NCBI GenBank assembly: GCA_900769035.1
Contig: CAAGFD010000277.1
Coordinates: 1-20,744, forward strand
Length of the DNA: 20,744 nt
Source of the DNA: Bacteroidales bacterium
GTDB lineage: Bacteria; Bacteroidota; Bacteroidia; Bacteroidales; Paludibacteraceae
Direction of reading: 5' to 3'
The notes below the pieces were generated by a model. That model was not told where the DNA came from. It saw only the letters and a list, made by a program, of their open reading frames with translations, and did not search any database. Below, piece by piece: positions 8,391 to 16,992 of the stretch. Position 1 is the stretch's first letter. Every line of letters begins with the position of its first letter. The position numbers were made by a program, and so were the translations under genes.

Positions 8391-9242
8391 TTATTGTATA
8401 TAATCGAGGTCCGACATTTTAAGAATCGGGCTTCCCTCGTTATTGTTAAAGTCTATTTTAATTTGCGACAACACCTTCATGGCATGGTCGTAACCGATAT
8501 TAAAAATCTCCTCGGTATGTTCGATATCGAAGATGTCGTACTTCTTAGCCTCAACGGGCTCGAAAAGGATGTCGCAAGAACGCTTTTCTGGTACGGTGCT
8601 CGACTGAATTGAGAGGTTATACACGCGAGCAGCCACATCGAGAGCGGAATCTACCGATGGGTTAGGGGATATCGGGTTCACATGACAGCCGGCGAGCAGT
8701 CGGCATTTTTTTCGTATTACACGGCAAGGCATATTATTAAAGATGCCGCCATCGACGTACACCTTATCGCCTATCCTTTTAGGAGTCAAGAAAATAGGCA
8801 CACTGCTCGATGCCACTACCTTCTCTATCAGCGGACCTTCAGAGAAATACTCGTTTTTGCCCTCTACAAGTTCGGTAGCATTAACGATAAGCGGTATTTT
8901 AAGTTCTTCAAAGGTAGTACTCTTTATAACGCCGGAGAGCATAGTTTCGAACTTCACTTGTGAAAAAAGCCCCATCTTCTGCCTTCTGAAGCTCACGTAG
9001 TTAAAGAATTTCGTCTGCTTGAAGAAGTAGCATATCTCGTCCGGTGAAAGCCCATCGGCATACATTGCACCTATAATGGCGCCGGCACTGACACCGGATA
9101 TTATCTGTGGTTTAAGGTTAAACTCCTCCATTGCTTTGAGCACTCCGATATGGGCAATTCCTTTTGCTCCACCGCCACTCAATGCAATTCCTACATTATA
9201 CATCTTATTCTTTGGGTTTTCTATAGACTCTGTTTTCATCAT
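8391..9242 (-). CDS. Patatin-like phospholipase (RssA/YlbK-type)
   Basis: This is a 283-residue patatin-family serine lipid acyl hydrolase. The oxyanion-hole glycine block SGGGAKGIAHIGVL lies at about 22-35. The nucleophile Ser52 is in GVSAG (50-54), and the catalytic Asp164 is in VDGGIFNNMP; together they form the Ser-Asp dyad of the family. The block ASSSVPIFLTP between them is also typical. There is no signal peptide or membrane helix, so the protein is probably cytoplasmic or loosely membrane-associated; the true lipid substrate is not predictable. Its ATG (9242) overlaps the TGA of the upstream antiporter gene by four bases (ATGA), which indicates translational coupling. An alternative start is the second codon (ATG at 9239). 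Confidence 0.9.
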   Translation of the reverse strand: MMKTESIENPKNKMYNVGIALSGGGAKGIAHIGVLKAMEEFNLKPQIISGVSAGAIIGAMYADGLSPDEICYFFKQTKFFNYVSFRRQKMGLFSQVKFETMLSGVIKSTTFEELKIPLIVNATELVEGKNEYFSEGPLIEKVVASSSVPIFLTPKRIGDKVYVDGGIFNNMPCRVIRKKCRLLAGCHVNPISPNPSVDSALDVAARVYNLSIQSSTVPEKRSCDILFEPVEAKKYDIFDIEHTEEIFNIGYDHAMKVLSQIKIDFNNNEGSPILKMSDLDYIQ

Positions 9243-10363
9243 GCATTTATCAATAAATAATACATATATATACCGAATATAATCAACAATGAAAGTCCTT
9301 CATAACGCGAGATATCTCGTTTGGTGAACATGAAAATCAACAATAAGATACCTGAAAGCACGTTCATACCCGCATCGAGTAAAAAGCCGTCGTAGAAATG
9401 AAGGGGACTAATTGTGGCGCTGATGCCTACTACAAAGAAGATATTGAAGAGGTTAGAGCCAATAACATTACCGATAGCAAGGTCGGTATTCTTCTTAATT
9501 GCCGCCACAACGGAGGTAGCGAGTTCCGGCAAAGAGGTACCGAGAGCAACAATAGTAATGCCTATAACGCTCTGACGCACACCAAGATATTCTGCTATAA
9601 ATACGGCATTATCCACAATGAGTCTGCCACCCACTACAAGCCCTACGAGCCCCACTACAATGAATATCAACGCCTTCAGGACGCTCATTGGTGCTGCCGG
9701 ATTGTCGGATTTAGTATTTACTTCTTTCGTATCAGCATTATCATGTGTATTTTCTCTTGATACACCACTATTATCTGTTTGGGTTACTATACACGTATCG
9801 TCCTTAGACGTTATTTCCACGCTTTTATCGCCTTCCGACTCTTTATTTCCGGTCGTAACCGCTATCGATTTCTCTTTTTTACGCGATTTCATAGCTTGAT
9901 AAAGCGAATAATACATAAATCCCGCAAAGCAGACGAGCAATATCAACCCATCGATACGAGAAACTCCATCGTCATTACCTATTTTTATCAGCCCGAAACA
10001 ATTACTGCCAAGGAATAATATTAATAATGTGGAGAAGATATACATCGGAATTTCGTACATATAGGTACTCTTCTTACAAACAATGGGATAAATAAGAGCG
10101 GAGACACCGAGTATCAACATCGTGTTTATGATATTACTACCCAAAATATTCGTAAGAGCAATATCCGATGCTCCGTTTAAAGCGGCGGTAATATTCACAA
10201 CCAATTCGGGTGCAGATGTTCCAAATCCCACTATCGTAAGTCCGATAACGAGGTCCGAAACATTCATCCTTTTTGCCAACGCCGATGCCCCATCTACGAG
10301 CCAATCCGCTGCTAAACAGATTACTACAAACCCTACTATTAATAATATACACTTAAGTATCAT
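9239..10363 (-). CDS. Na+/Ca2+ exchanger-family (CaCA) antiporter
   Basis: This is a 374-residue inner-membrane protein made of two inverted sodium/calcium-exchanger domains. The ion-binding alpha-repeats carry the signature GTSAPE at 48-53 and GTSLPE at 275-280, each within a conserved I-V-x-x-G-T-S helix, and each domain also has an LGSN/IGSN helix (74-77, 301-304). About ten membrane segments can be drawn. The halves are separated by a hydrophilic loop (about 160-226) rich in Lys, Glu, Asp, Thr and Ser, longer than in the archaeal and E. coli YrbG types; it might regulate activity. Exchange of Ca2+ for Na+ or K+ is inferred from the family. It starts 10 bases after the S41 protease stop and overlaps the patatin-like gene by four bases. 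Confidence 0.93.
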   Translation of the reverse strand: MILKCILLIVGFVVICLAADWLVDGASALAKRMNVSDLVIGLTIVGFGTSAPELVVNITAALNGASDIALTNILGSNIINTMLILGVSALIYPIVCKKSTYMYEIPMYIFSTLLILFLGSNCFGLIKIGNDDGVSRIDGLILLVCFAGFMYYSLYQAMKSRKKEKSIAVTTGNKESEGDKSVEITSKDDTCIVTQTDNSGVSRENTHDNADTKEVNTKSDNPAAPMSVLKALIFIVVGLVGLVVGGRLIVDNAVFIAEYLGVRQSVIGITIVALGTSLPELATSVVAAIKKNTDLAIGNVIGSNLFNIFFVVGISATISPLHFYDGFLLDAGMNVLSGILLLIFMFTKRDISRYEGLSLLIIFGIYMYYLLINA

Positions 10364-10373
10364 CTTTATTTTT

Positions 10374-12029
10374 CTATTTCTTATTGTCGTTATTCGTTTG
10401 AAAGCCCTGCAATGCCTTATTTACTACTACATCATCCTTAAAGATGTATTTATAATACTCGTCACTATCTCCCAAGAAACGATTATGAATAATCTGCATT
10501 TTAAAATACTTCATTGTTTGCTCTATCGTTTTACTCTTCTCTGCCGGGCTGATAACGTATCCTTGCTCGGTGCAGAAATCGAGAAACTTAGCGTCGAGAT
10601 GCTCGCTGTCAATAAATTTCTCTAACGACTTATAGTCGCTGTATTGAAAGAATTTGTTGATATTATTCATCATATAGCGAAGTATGAACTTGCTCGGTAA
10701 TCCTTTGGAATAAAGGTTGTTAAGCGACTTATTATAAGGGATGGTATCGAAAGGCACAAAAACGTCGGGGGTAATACCGCCACCGCCATAAACCACTCTG
10801 CCTCCGATAGTTCTAAACATTTTAGTAGTGTCGTTCTTAATAGAATCGTTATTAAAAATTTCGCCGGAAGAGAATCTGTCGAAAAACTCCTGCATATACG
10901 ACGAGTTATCGCCTTTGACGTAAGGTTTTTGAATGCATCTGCCGGAAGGGATATAATAACGAGCCACAGTGACGCGAGCCTCGCTGCCATCAATCAGTTG
11001 GAAAGAGTGCTGCACTAGTCCCTTACCGAAAGAGCGTCTGCCATACACCAATCCGCGATCGTTATCTTGTATTGCGCCTGCAAAAATTTCACTCGCAGAA
11101 GCGGAAAATTCGTTGATAAGCACCGCCAACTTCATATCCTTAAAAGAGCCGGTTCCATCGGCAGTAAAGGTCTTACGCGGAAATTTATTTCCTTCAATAT
11201 AAAGTATCTGGCGGTCTCTCTCAAGAAATTCATTAGCCATCAGCACAACCTCGTTCAATATACCACCGCCGTTATCGCGCAAATCTACAATCAGATTTTT
11301 CACTCCCATTATTTTCAGCTCTGCCACTTTAGTGAGAAACTCATTATAAGTGGTTTTGGTAAAGGAGTTTATGGCAATGATACCGGTCGTTTTATTTAGA
11401 GCTACTGCAACCTCAATACTACTACTTGGCACGAATTCACGATTTATGTTAAACTCAAGCAACTCGTTATAACCCGGCCTTTTGACTTTAAATCTAATCT
11501 GAGTACCCTCCATGCCGCGCACGGTTTTTGCCACTACATCACTCTTGATAGAATCGCCGGTGAATGCGGTATCGTTTATCATCACAATTCTATCACCCGG
11601 CATCAAACCGGCTCTGGCAGAAGGCGTTGACGGCATTATTCCGGTCACGTAAATAGTATCTTCAAAAACCATAAAATACATACCCACTCCGGAGAATTGC
11701 CCGTTGAAATGCTCTGTCTCCTTTTTCACCTCTTCCTGGTTTAGATATGTGGAATGCGGGTCGAGATGGCTGAGAATAGAGCTTGACAGAGAATCCTCTA
11801 AAGCCTTCATATTCAATGAATCGACATAACAATAATCCAGAATACTCAATATCTGCGACACCTTGCTCTGCCCCTCTTGGCTATAACCGGTAGGGTCGAA
11901 ATCTGTCGAAACCCGATTGTTGTATAGTTTAAGCACAACCATGTCCGACAGCACTCGGTAGCCCCAACCAATGAGCAAACCGACTATCATCGAAGCCCCG
12001 ATTATTAATGGTATATATTTCTTTTTCAT
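10374..12029 (-). CDS. S41-family C-terminal processing protease with PDZ domain
   Basis: The protein has 551 residues. An N-terminal membrane anchor (about 6-23, IPLIIGASMIVGLLIGW) puts the rest in the periplasm. A PDZ domain follows at about 108-185 (FSGVGMYF, then AGLMPGDRIVMIND), then the S41 protease core (about 205-385) with DLRDNGGG (249-256). The catalytic pair is Ser311 in FSASASEI and Lys336 in RSFGKGLVQ, 25 residues apart as in CtpA/Prc. Such proteases trim or degrade exported proteins from their C-termini. The long C-terminal region (about 420-551) is helical, as in Bacteroidetes homologues. It is the first gene of the tightly spaced minus-strand run; 180 bases separate it from the dCMP deaminase gene, and no convincing promoter was found in that gap, so readthrough from the deaminase gene is possible. 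Confidence 0.94.
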   Translation of the reverse strand: MKKKYIPLIIGASMIVGLLIGWGYRVLSDMVVLKLYNNRVSTDFDPTGYSQEGQSKVSQILSILDYCYVDSLNMKALEDSLSSSILSHLDPHSTYLNQEEVKKETEHFNGQFSGVGMYFMVFEDTIYVTGIMPSTPSARAGLMPGDRIVMINDTAFTGDSIKSDVVAKTVRGMEGTQIRFKVKRPGYNELLEFNINREFVPSSSIEVAVALNKTTGIIAINSFTKTTYNEFLTKVAELKIMGVKNLIVDLRDNGGGILNEVVLMANEFLERDRQILYIEGNKFPRKTFTADGTGSFKDMKLAVLINEFSASASEIFAGAIQDNDRGLVYGRRSFGKGLVQHSFQLIDGSEARVTVARYYIPSGRCIQKPYVKGDNSSYMQEFFDRFSSGEIFNNDSIKNDTTKMFRTIGGRVVYGGGGITPDVFVPFDTIPYNKSLNNLYSKGLPSKFILRYMMNNINKFFQYSDYKSLEKFIDSEHLDAKFLDFCTEQGYVISPAEKSKTIEQTMKYFKMQIIHNRFLGDSDEYYKYIFKDDVVVNKALQGFQTNNDNKK

Positions 12030-12209
12030 ACAATTACACTCTATTTACTCTTATCTAAAAAAGCATCCTTATTCTATAAAAATTCATTCTCTAATCGTAT
12101 AGTTCGTATTAGTTAAGTACGTGAAAAACGAGCTCAAAAAATTTACAAATACTGCATATACAACCAGTCGAATGCCGATAAGAAACATGCGACAACTTAC
12201 TGTATCAGT

Positions 12210-12635
12210 TTAGATTTGAACGAAATCGACAGTAATTCCGGCTTCGCGGAGCAAATCGATGCCATCACGAATACGATACTCCTCGCCGTACACCACTCTC
12301 ACTATTCCGGCTTGGATAATGAGCTTGGCACATTCGATACATGGAGAGGCGGTAACATACAAAGTAGCACCGTCGCTGCTATTATTTGAGCGCGCTACCT
12401 TGGTAATTGCATTCGCCTCCGCATGCAAAACGCAAGGTAAAGAAACGAAATTCTCATCCTCGCAATTATTTTCAAACCCGGAAGGCGTGCCATTGTATCC
12501 ATCAGATATAATCATCTGATTTTTAACGAGAAGAGCACCAACTTGGCGACGTTTACAATAGGAATTTTCCGCCCAAATTCGAGCCATTCTCATATATCTT
12601 TCGTCCAACAATTTCTGTTTTTCTGTTTTGTCCAT
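12210..12635 (-). CDS. dCMP deaminase (ComEB-like)
   Basis: A 141-residue zinc-dependent deoxycytidylate deaminase-family protein, which would convert dCMP to dUMP for dTTP synthesis in the cytoplasm. The zinc site is complete: His71 and the proton-shuttling Glu73 in HAEANAI, then Cys99 and Cys102 in SPCIECAK. The N-terminal block SYCKRRQVGALLVK and the NGTPSGFENNCED loop are typical of dCMP deaminases rather than tRNA adenosine deaminases. The gene is single, has a -7 promoter element just upstream (12657-12664), and is divergent from cysS. The next gene on this strand is the S41 protease, a neighbour pair I recall from other Bacteroidales. Confidence 0.93.
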   Translation of the reverse strand: MDKTEKQKLLDERYMRMARIWAENSYCKRRQVGALLVKNQMIISDGYNGTPSGFENNCEDENFVSLPCVLHAEANAITKVARSNNSSDGATLYVTASPCIECAKLIIQAGIVRVVYGEEYRIRDGIDLLREAGITVDFVQI

Positions 12636-12656
12636 ACTACTCCAAATTTAAAGTTA

Positions 12657-12664
12657 CAAAGGTA
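12657..12664 (-). promoter_or_regulatory. Probable -7 element for the dCMP deaminase gene
   Basis: On the minus strand TACCTTTG matches TAnnTTTG, with transcription expected to begin near 12650, about 15 bases before the ATG. No good TTTG stands at the -33 distance, so this is a one-element call. Confidence 0.5.
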
Positions 12665-12722
12665 GAAAATTTTCCCATATTAATGTATATCTTAAAGCCA
12701 TTTTTTATCTTATTTTTTATTA

Positions 12723-12753
12723 TTTGATAATCGAAAAAAATAACGTAACTTTG
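12723..12753 (+). promoter_or_regulatory. Bacteroidetes promoter of the cysS operon
   Basis: TTTG (12723-12726) and TAACTTTG (12746-12753) are separated by exactly 19 bases, a perfect fit to the Bacteroidetes -33/-7 consensus. Transcription would start near 12760. This decides the cysS start: the upstream in-frame TTG at 12724 would lie inside the promoter, so translation should begin at the ATG at 12799. Confidence 0.8.
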
Positions 12754-12798
12754 CACTTTAAAATTAGTTTAAACGGCATAATACAAAACTCTATTGAA

Positions 12799-14256
12799 AT
12801 GGAACTGCAAATCTATAACACACTATCGCGCAAGAAGGAGATTTTCAAGCCGATAAATGCTCCACACGTAGGCTTATACGTGTGTGGACCAACTGTTTAC
12901 GGCGATGCTCACCTCGGTCATGCTCGTCCGGCAATCACTTTTGATATTCTATTTCGATTTTTAACTTTCTTGGGATACAAAGTACGCTATGTACGTAACA
13001 TTACCGACGTTGGTCACCTTGAACACGATGCCGACGAGGGAGAAGACAAGATAGCCAAAAAAGCACGCCTCGAGCAACTCGAGCCTATGGAGGTTGTTCA
13101 GCACTACCTCATCCGTTATCATAACGCGATGACGGCTCTCAACGTTCTGCCACCGAGCATCGAGCCTCACGCTTCAGGCCATATCATCGAGCAGATAGAA
13201 TTTATCAAAAAAATATTGGATGCAGGTTACGCCTATATCAGCGAAGGCTCCGTATATTTCGACGTCGAGAAATACAACGCCAAATTCCATTATGGCAAGC
13301 TCTCCGGCAGAAATATCGACGAGCTTCTCGAAACCACTCGTAAGTTGGACGGTCAAGAAGAGAAACGCCGCTCTATCGATTTCGCCCTTTGGAAAAAGGC
13401 TTCTCCCGAGCATATCATGCACTGGCCTTCTCCTTGGAGCGAAGGTTTCCCGGGTTGGCACCTCGAATGCTCTGCTATGGGCACAAAATATCTCGGTGAA
13501 ACCTTCGATATTCACGGTGGCGGCATGGACTTAATGTTCCCTCACCACGAATGCGAAATAGCTCAATCTTGCGCCGCCCTCGGTCACGAAACGGTTCACT
13601 ATTGGATGCATAACAATATGATTACCATCAACGGACAGAAGATGGGTAAGAGCCTCGGCAACTTCATCACCCTCGATGAATTCTTTAACGGTAGCCACAA
13701 ACTGCTCAGCAAGGCCTTCTCGCCAATGACGATTCGCTTCTTCATCCTTCAAGCTCACTACCGCTCTACCGTCGACTTCTCTTCCGAAGCCCTCGAAGCA
13801 TCGGAAAAAGGCTTGGCTCGCCTTCTCGAAGCTTATTGCCGTCTCAAAAAATTATCTGCCGGGAAAAATTCTACCGTAGATGTTAAAGGTCTAAGAGAGA
13901 AATGCTTGGAGGCTATGTGCGACGACCTCAACACCCCTATCGTAATCTCTCACCTCTTCGACGCCGCAAAAGATATCAACAGCATTCACGATGGTAAAGA
14001 ACAGATTTCTGCAGAAGACCTTGCCGAACTCAACGACGTCTTCAAAACTTTTATCGAAGATATCCTCGGCATCAAAACTTCAGAAGAAAACAGCAATAGC
14101 GACGCCTACCAAAAGGCTATCGATTTACTCCTAAACATTCGTCTCGAAGCAAAACGAAATAAAGATTGGGCAACAAGCGACAAGATTCGCGAGGAACTTA
14201 CTGCCCTCGGTTTTTCTATTAAAGACACCAAAGATGGATTCGAATGGCAATTATAA
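12799..14256 (+). CDS. cysS: Cysteinyl-tRNA synthetase
   Basis: This class I aminoacyl-tRNA synthetase charges tRNA-Cys. From the ATG at 12799 it is 485 residues, close to the 461 of E. coli. The HIGH motif appears as HLGH (38-41) and KMSKS as KMGKS (281-285). The four zinc ligands that select cysteine align at Cys29 (YVCGPTVY), Cys224 (HLECSAMG), His249 and Glu253 (PHHECEIAQS). The C-terminal DALR-type helical domain begins at about 355 (DLNTPIVISHLFDAAKDIN). The frame can be extended upstream to a TTG at 12724, but those 25 residues do not look like the family and overlap the promoter. The stop overlaps the start of the following lipoprotein gene by 23 bases. It heads a four-gene operon. 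Confidence 0.97.
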   Translation: MELQIYNTLSRKKEIFKPINAPHVGLYVCGPTVYGDAHLGHARPAITFDILFRFLTFLGYKVRYVRNITDVGHLEHDADEGEDKIAKKARLEQLEPMEVVQHYLIRYHNAMTALNVLPPSIEPHASGHIIEQIEFIKKILDAGYAYISEGSVYFDVEKYNAKFHYGKLSGRNIDELLETTRKLDGQEEKRRSIDFALWKKASPEHIMHWPSPWSEGFPGWHLECSAMGTKYLGETFDIHGGGMDLMFPHHECEIAQSCAALGHETVHYWMHNNMITINGQKMGKSLGNFITLDEFFNGSHKLLSKAFSPMTIRFFILQAHYRSTVDFSSEALEASEKGLARLLEAYCRLKKLSAGKNSTVDVKGLREKCLEAMCDDLNTPIVISHLFDAAKDINSIHDGKEQISAEDLAELNDVFKTFIEDILGIKTSEENSNSDAYQKAIDLLLNIRLEAKRNKDWATSDKIREELTALGFSIKDTKDGFEWQL

Positions 14257-15250
14257 AAGCCTGAAATCGATATTATTATCACTGCTTTTGATACTCGTAA
14301 CCCTCTGCTCTTCGTGTAAAAAAGAGGTTCCGAGTATCAAAGGCGGCTCTTTTACTTTCCAAGAAAAAAATTACCCCGTCAGCGCCATTCGTTACGACCA
14401 TATCGGATACAACGCCGACGGCAAACACATCATCCGCTTTATTGCCTACCCCGCCACATATTCTTTCAACTACCTTAAAGGCACTTGCACCGGCACCGGC
14501 ACTATAATTAAACTATTCGTCAATGCAGACGACCGCTTTCTCGCTGCCGGAAACAGCTACTCAATATCAGAAGAAACCGACTCTACCCTCTCTGCATTAA
14601 TTTCTTATTCGGAAACGGACACCGTATATCATTTCTTCGATAATGCCAATCTTGACGTTGATACCGTTTTCGACGAAGCTACCGACAAATACTACTTCCA
14701 ATTCGTCATAGAAGCCATCAGCGAAGGCGACAGCATATCGGGTAAATTTATCGGCACTCCGATAAGCAACATCACCGTTGACCAACTGCCGTTCGGAGAA
14801 CTTAATTTCGACACAATACAAGCGCAACTGTGCCGACCGGCTCTCTGGCATTGGGGTAACCTCTTCTCCGAAAGCTACTACCACGAATTCACTTTCTTCT
14901 CTACCGATGCCCGTTTTAACGATAAAGGAAATATCACACGCGGCATTCAATTCGTAATCGGCATCAGCACCACAGAAAGCACCATTTCACCGGGAATTTA
15001 CCCCGTTTCTTATTCTTACGAAGCCAACACCACTCTGTATGGCCACAAACTGAACAATACTCCTTGGGGTACCTATTGGCAAATAATGGAAAACCAATCG
15101 GCTATCGGCAAGGCAAATATACTATCCGACACATTAATAATCGACGGTTTTACCGAAAAAAACCTCAATATAAGATTTACTTTTACCGACCAACTTAAGA
15201 ATACCGTTACAGGCAACTACAACGGTCCTTACAACGAATATAACTTGTAA
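14234..15250 (+). CDS. Putative lipoprotein of unknown function
   Basis: The protein has 338 residues. Residues 1-28 look like a lipoprotein signal: a basic start, the hydrophobic ILLSLLLILVTL, and a lipobox-like LCSSC with the lipidated cysteine at 28, followed by KKE. The mature part is rich in Thr, Ser, Tyr and aromatic residues, with alternating patterns that suggest beta-sheet. It probably lies at the outer membrane. I do not recognise a family. The ATG lies inside the cysS 3' end (23-base overlap); no other start preserves the signal peptide, so coupling to cysS translation is likely. It ends one base before mazG. The position within a housekeeping operon is probably a lineage-specific arrangement and says little about its role. 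Confidence 0.8.
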   Translation: MDSNGNYKSLKSILLSLLLILVTLCSSCKKEVPSIKGGSFTFQEKNYPVSAIRYDHIGYNADGKHIIRFIAYPATYSFNYLKGTCTGTGTIIKLFVNADDRFLAAGNSYSISEETDSTLSALISYSETDTVYHFFDNANLDVDTVFDEATDKYYFQFVIEAISEGDSISGKFIGTPISNITVDQLPFGELNFDTIQAQLCRPALWHWGNLFSESYYHEFTFFSTDARFNDKGNITRGIQFVIGISTTESTISPGIYPVSYSYEANTTLYGHKLNNTPWGTYWQIMENQSAIGKANILSDTLIIDGFTEKNLNIRFTFTDQLKNTVTGNYNGPYNEYNL

Positions 15251-15251
15251 T

Positions 15252-16049
15252 ATGTCAAGAGACGAACAACAAAAGGCATTCACGCGACTCTTAGAAATAA
15301 TGGAAACGCTACGCAAAGAGTGCCCATGGGATAAAAAACAGACTTTCGACTCACTCCGATGCAACACTACAGAGGAGTGCTACGAACTCACCGATGCTAT
15401 ACAACGCCATGATATGCAAGGCATTAAAGAAGAATTAGGCGACGTGCTACTGCATATAGTCTTCTACTCACTTATGGCTCAAGAGCAGAACGAATTCGAT
15501 ATCAGCGACGTATGCAACGGCATCAGCGACAAACTCATCTACCGACACCCTCACATCTACGGCGATGTACATGCCGACACTCCTGAAGATGTAAAACAAA
15601 ACTGGGAAAAACTTAAACTCAAAGAGAAAGGTGGTAAGAAACGTGTGCTTAGTGGCGTTCCTGCTGCTCTACCTGCCCTTATTAAAGCTCAACGCATTCA
15701 AGAAAAAGCACATAGCGTAGGCTTCGACTGGACAAATAAAGAAGAAGTATGGGATAAAGTAAAAGAAGAAATGAACGAATTCATCGCTGAAATCGAGCAT
15801 AACGACCAAAATGGTATCGAAGCGGAATTCGGCGACCTCCTCTTCTCTCTCGTAAACCTGGCTCGCCATTATAATGTCAACCCTGAAAATGCTCTCGAAC
15901 GTTCTAATAAAAAATTTATTTCTCGCTTCAACTATGTTGAAGAACAAACCATTCAAAAGGGTAAAAACCTAAAGGATGTTTCTCTCGGTGAAATGGACGA
16001 TTTATGGAACGAGGCAAAGCAAAACGAAAAACGTATTAATCAGCAATAA
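15252..16049 (+). CDS. mazG: MazG-family nucleoside triphosphate pyrophosphohydrolase
   Basis: A 265-residue all-alpha NTP pyrophosphohydrolase that hydrolyses (d)NTPs to monophosphates, cleaning the nucleotide pool. Both MazG domains are present. The first has CPWDKKQTF (24-32) and the metal-binding pattern E41-E42-x-x-E45 with E60-E61-x-x-D64 (EELGDVLLHIVF). The second has KEEMNEFIAEI and EAEFGDLLFSLVNLARH. The order and length match E. coli MazG (263 residues). It begins one base after the lipoprotein stop (TAA-T-ATG), so it is translated from the same message, and is followed 40 bases later by the MscS-type channel. Confidence 0.95.
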   Translation: MSRDEQQKAFTRLLEIMETLRKECPWDKKQTFDSLRCNTTEECYELTDAIQRHDMQGIKEELGDVLLHIVFYSLMAQEQNEFDISDVCNGISDKLIYRHPHIYGDVHADTPEDVKQNWEKLKLKEKGGKKRVLSGVPAALPALIKAQRIQEKAHSVGFDWTNKEEVWDKVKEEMNEFIAEIEHNDQNGIEAEFGDLLFSLVNLARHYNVNPENALERSNKKFISRFNYVEEQTIQKGKNLKDVSLGEMDDLWNEAKQNEKRINQQ

Positions 16050-16089
16050 ATAATCACCAAAACATTAATAACTTTAAAACACTTAAAAA

Positions 16090-16911
16090 ATGGACTCAGG
16101 AAATCTTAAAACAGTAGTTGACAACCTGATCAACGGCAGTATGGAATTCGGAAAACGCATCCTTATCGCCTTGGTAATCTACATCGTTGGTAAATACATT
16201 ATTAAATTTATCAACAAATTAGTGGCTAAAGCATTGGAAAAACGCCACATCGACCCTGCTGTAAAATCATTTGTTTGCAGCCTTGTTAATATATTATTGT
16301 TAATCCTCCTCATCTTATCGGTAGTAGGTGCCCTTGGAATCCAGATGACTTCATTTGCCGCAATCCTTGCCTCTGCCGGTGTTGCCGTCGGTATGGCTTT
16401 GAGCGGTAACCTCCAAAACTTTGCAGGTGGTATCGTTATCCTTATCCTTCGTCCTTATAAAATAGGCGATTTCGTACAAATTGGTGGCGAATGCGGTGTT
16501 GTTAAATCTATCCAAATCTTCAACACTATCCTTACTACAGGCGACAACAAAACCATCATCATCCCTAATAGCTCTATCGCTTCTGGTAACCTCACCAATT
16601 TCAGCACCGAGGAGAAACGTCGTGTAGATTTCAGCTTCGGCGTTGACTATGGTACCGACATCAAAAAGGTACGTGACGTGCTCGAAACTATCATTGCAAA
16701 CGACTCTCGCATTCTTAAAGACCCTGCTCACTTTATCGGTCTTGGCGAACTCGCCGACAGTAGCGTTAATATCACAGTACGCGTTTGGGTAAAATCAGCC
16801 GATTATTGGGACGTGTTCTTTGCTATGAACGAAACGGTTTACGAGACATTCAACAAAGAAGGTATCAACTTCCCATTCCCTCAAGTTACAGTACACAAAG
16901 CTGAAAATTAA
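16090..16911 (+). CDS. MscS-family small-conductance mechanosensitive channel
   Basis: A 273-residue inner-membrane channel that opens under membrane tension to release solutes during osmotic downshock. Three transmembrane helices are visible (about 21-43, 62-84 and 88-120). The third is the Ala/Gly-rich pore helix, with ASAGVAVGMALSG and LQNFAGGIVIL, followed by RPYKIGDFV, which leads into the beta domain. IIIPNSSIASGNLTNFS and the C-terminal alpha/beta domain (to VTVHKAEN) fit the E. coli MscS layout of 286 residues. A near-consensus TAACTTTA at 16069-16076 might give a weak internal promoter. The gene is last in the cysS operon and converges on the LuxR-like gene. Confidence 0.95.
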   Translation: MDSGNLKTVVDNLINGSMEFGKRILIALVIYIVGKYIIKFINKLVAKALEKRHIDPAVKSFVCSLVNILLLILLILSVVGALGIQMTSFAAILASAGVAVGMALSGNLQNFAGGIVILILRPYKIGDFVQIGGECGVVKSIQIFNTILTTGDNKTIIIPNSSIASGNLTNFSTEEKRRVDFSFGVDYGTDIKKVRDVLETIIANDSRILKDPAHFIGLGELADSSVNITVRVWVKSADYWDVFFAMNETVYETFNKEGINFPFPQVTVHKAEN

Positions 16912-16939
16912 TTATTTATTATCTCTATAAACCAAAAAA

Positions 16940-16967
16940 GGGGGCGTGAATTGTTATTCACGCCCCC
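16940..16967. terminator. Strong bidirectional terminator between convergent genes
   Basis: A perfect 11-bp stem, GGGGGCGTGAA with TTCACGCCCCC, encloses a 6-base loop. On the minus strand it is followed by TTTTTT (the A-run at 16934-16939), ideal for the gene ending at 16993. On the plus strand the downstream tract is only TTCAACTTCTAC, so termination of the cysS-mscS transcript would be weaker. Confidence 0.88.
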
Positions 16968-16992
16968 TTCAACTTCTACTTGTTTAACTAAT

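Noticed and set aside
12030..12209. Promoter or terminator between the dCMP deaminase and S41 protease genes
   Set aside because: No TAnnTTTG with a matching -33 box and no stable hairpin with a T-run could be identified; only weak palindromes are present.
12724..12798. Longer N-terminus of CysS from a TTG start
   Set aside because: It overlaps a consensus promoter and adds 25 residues not typical of the family.
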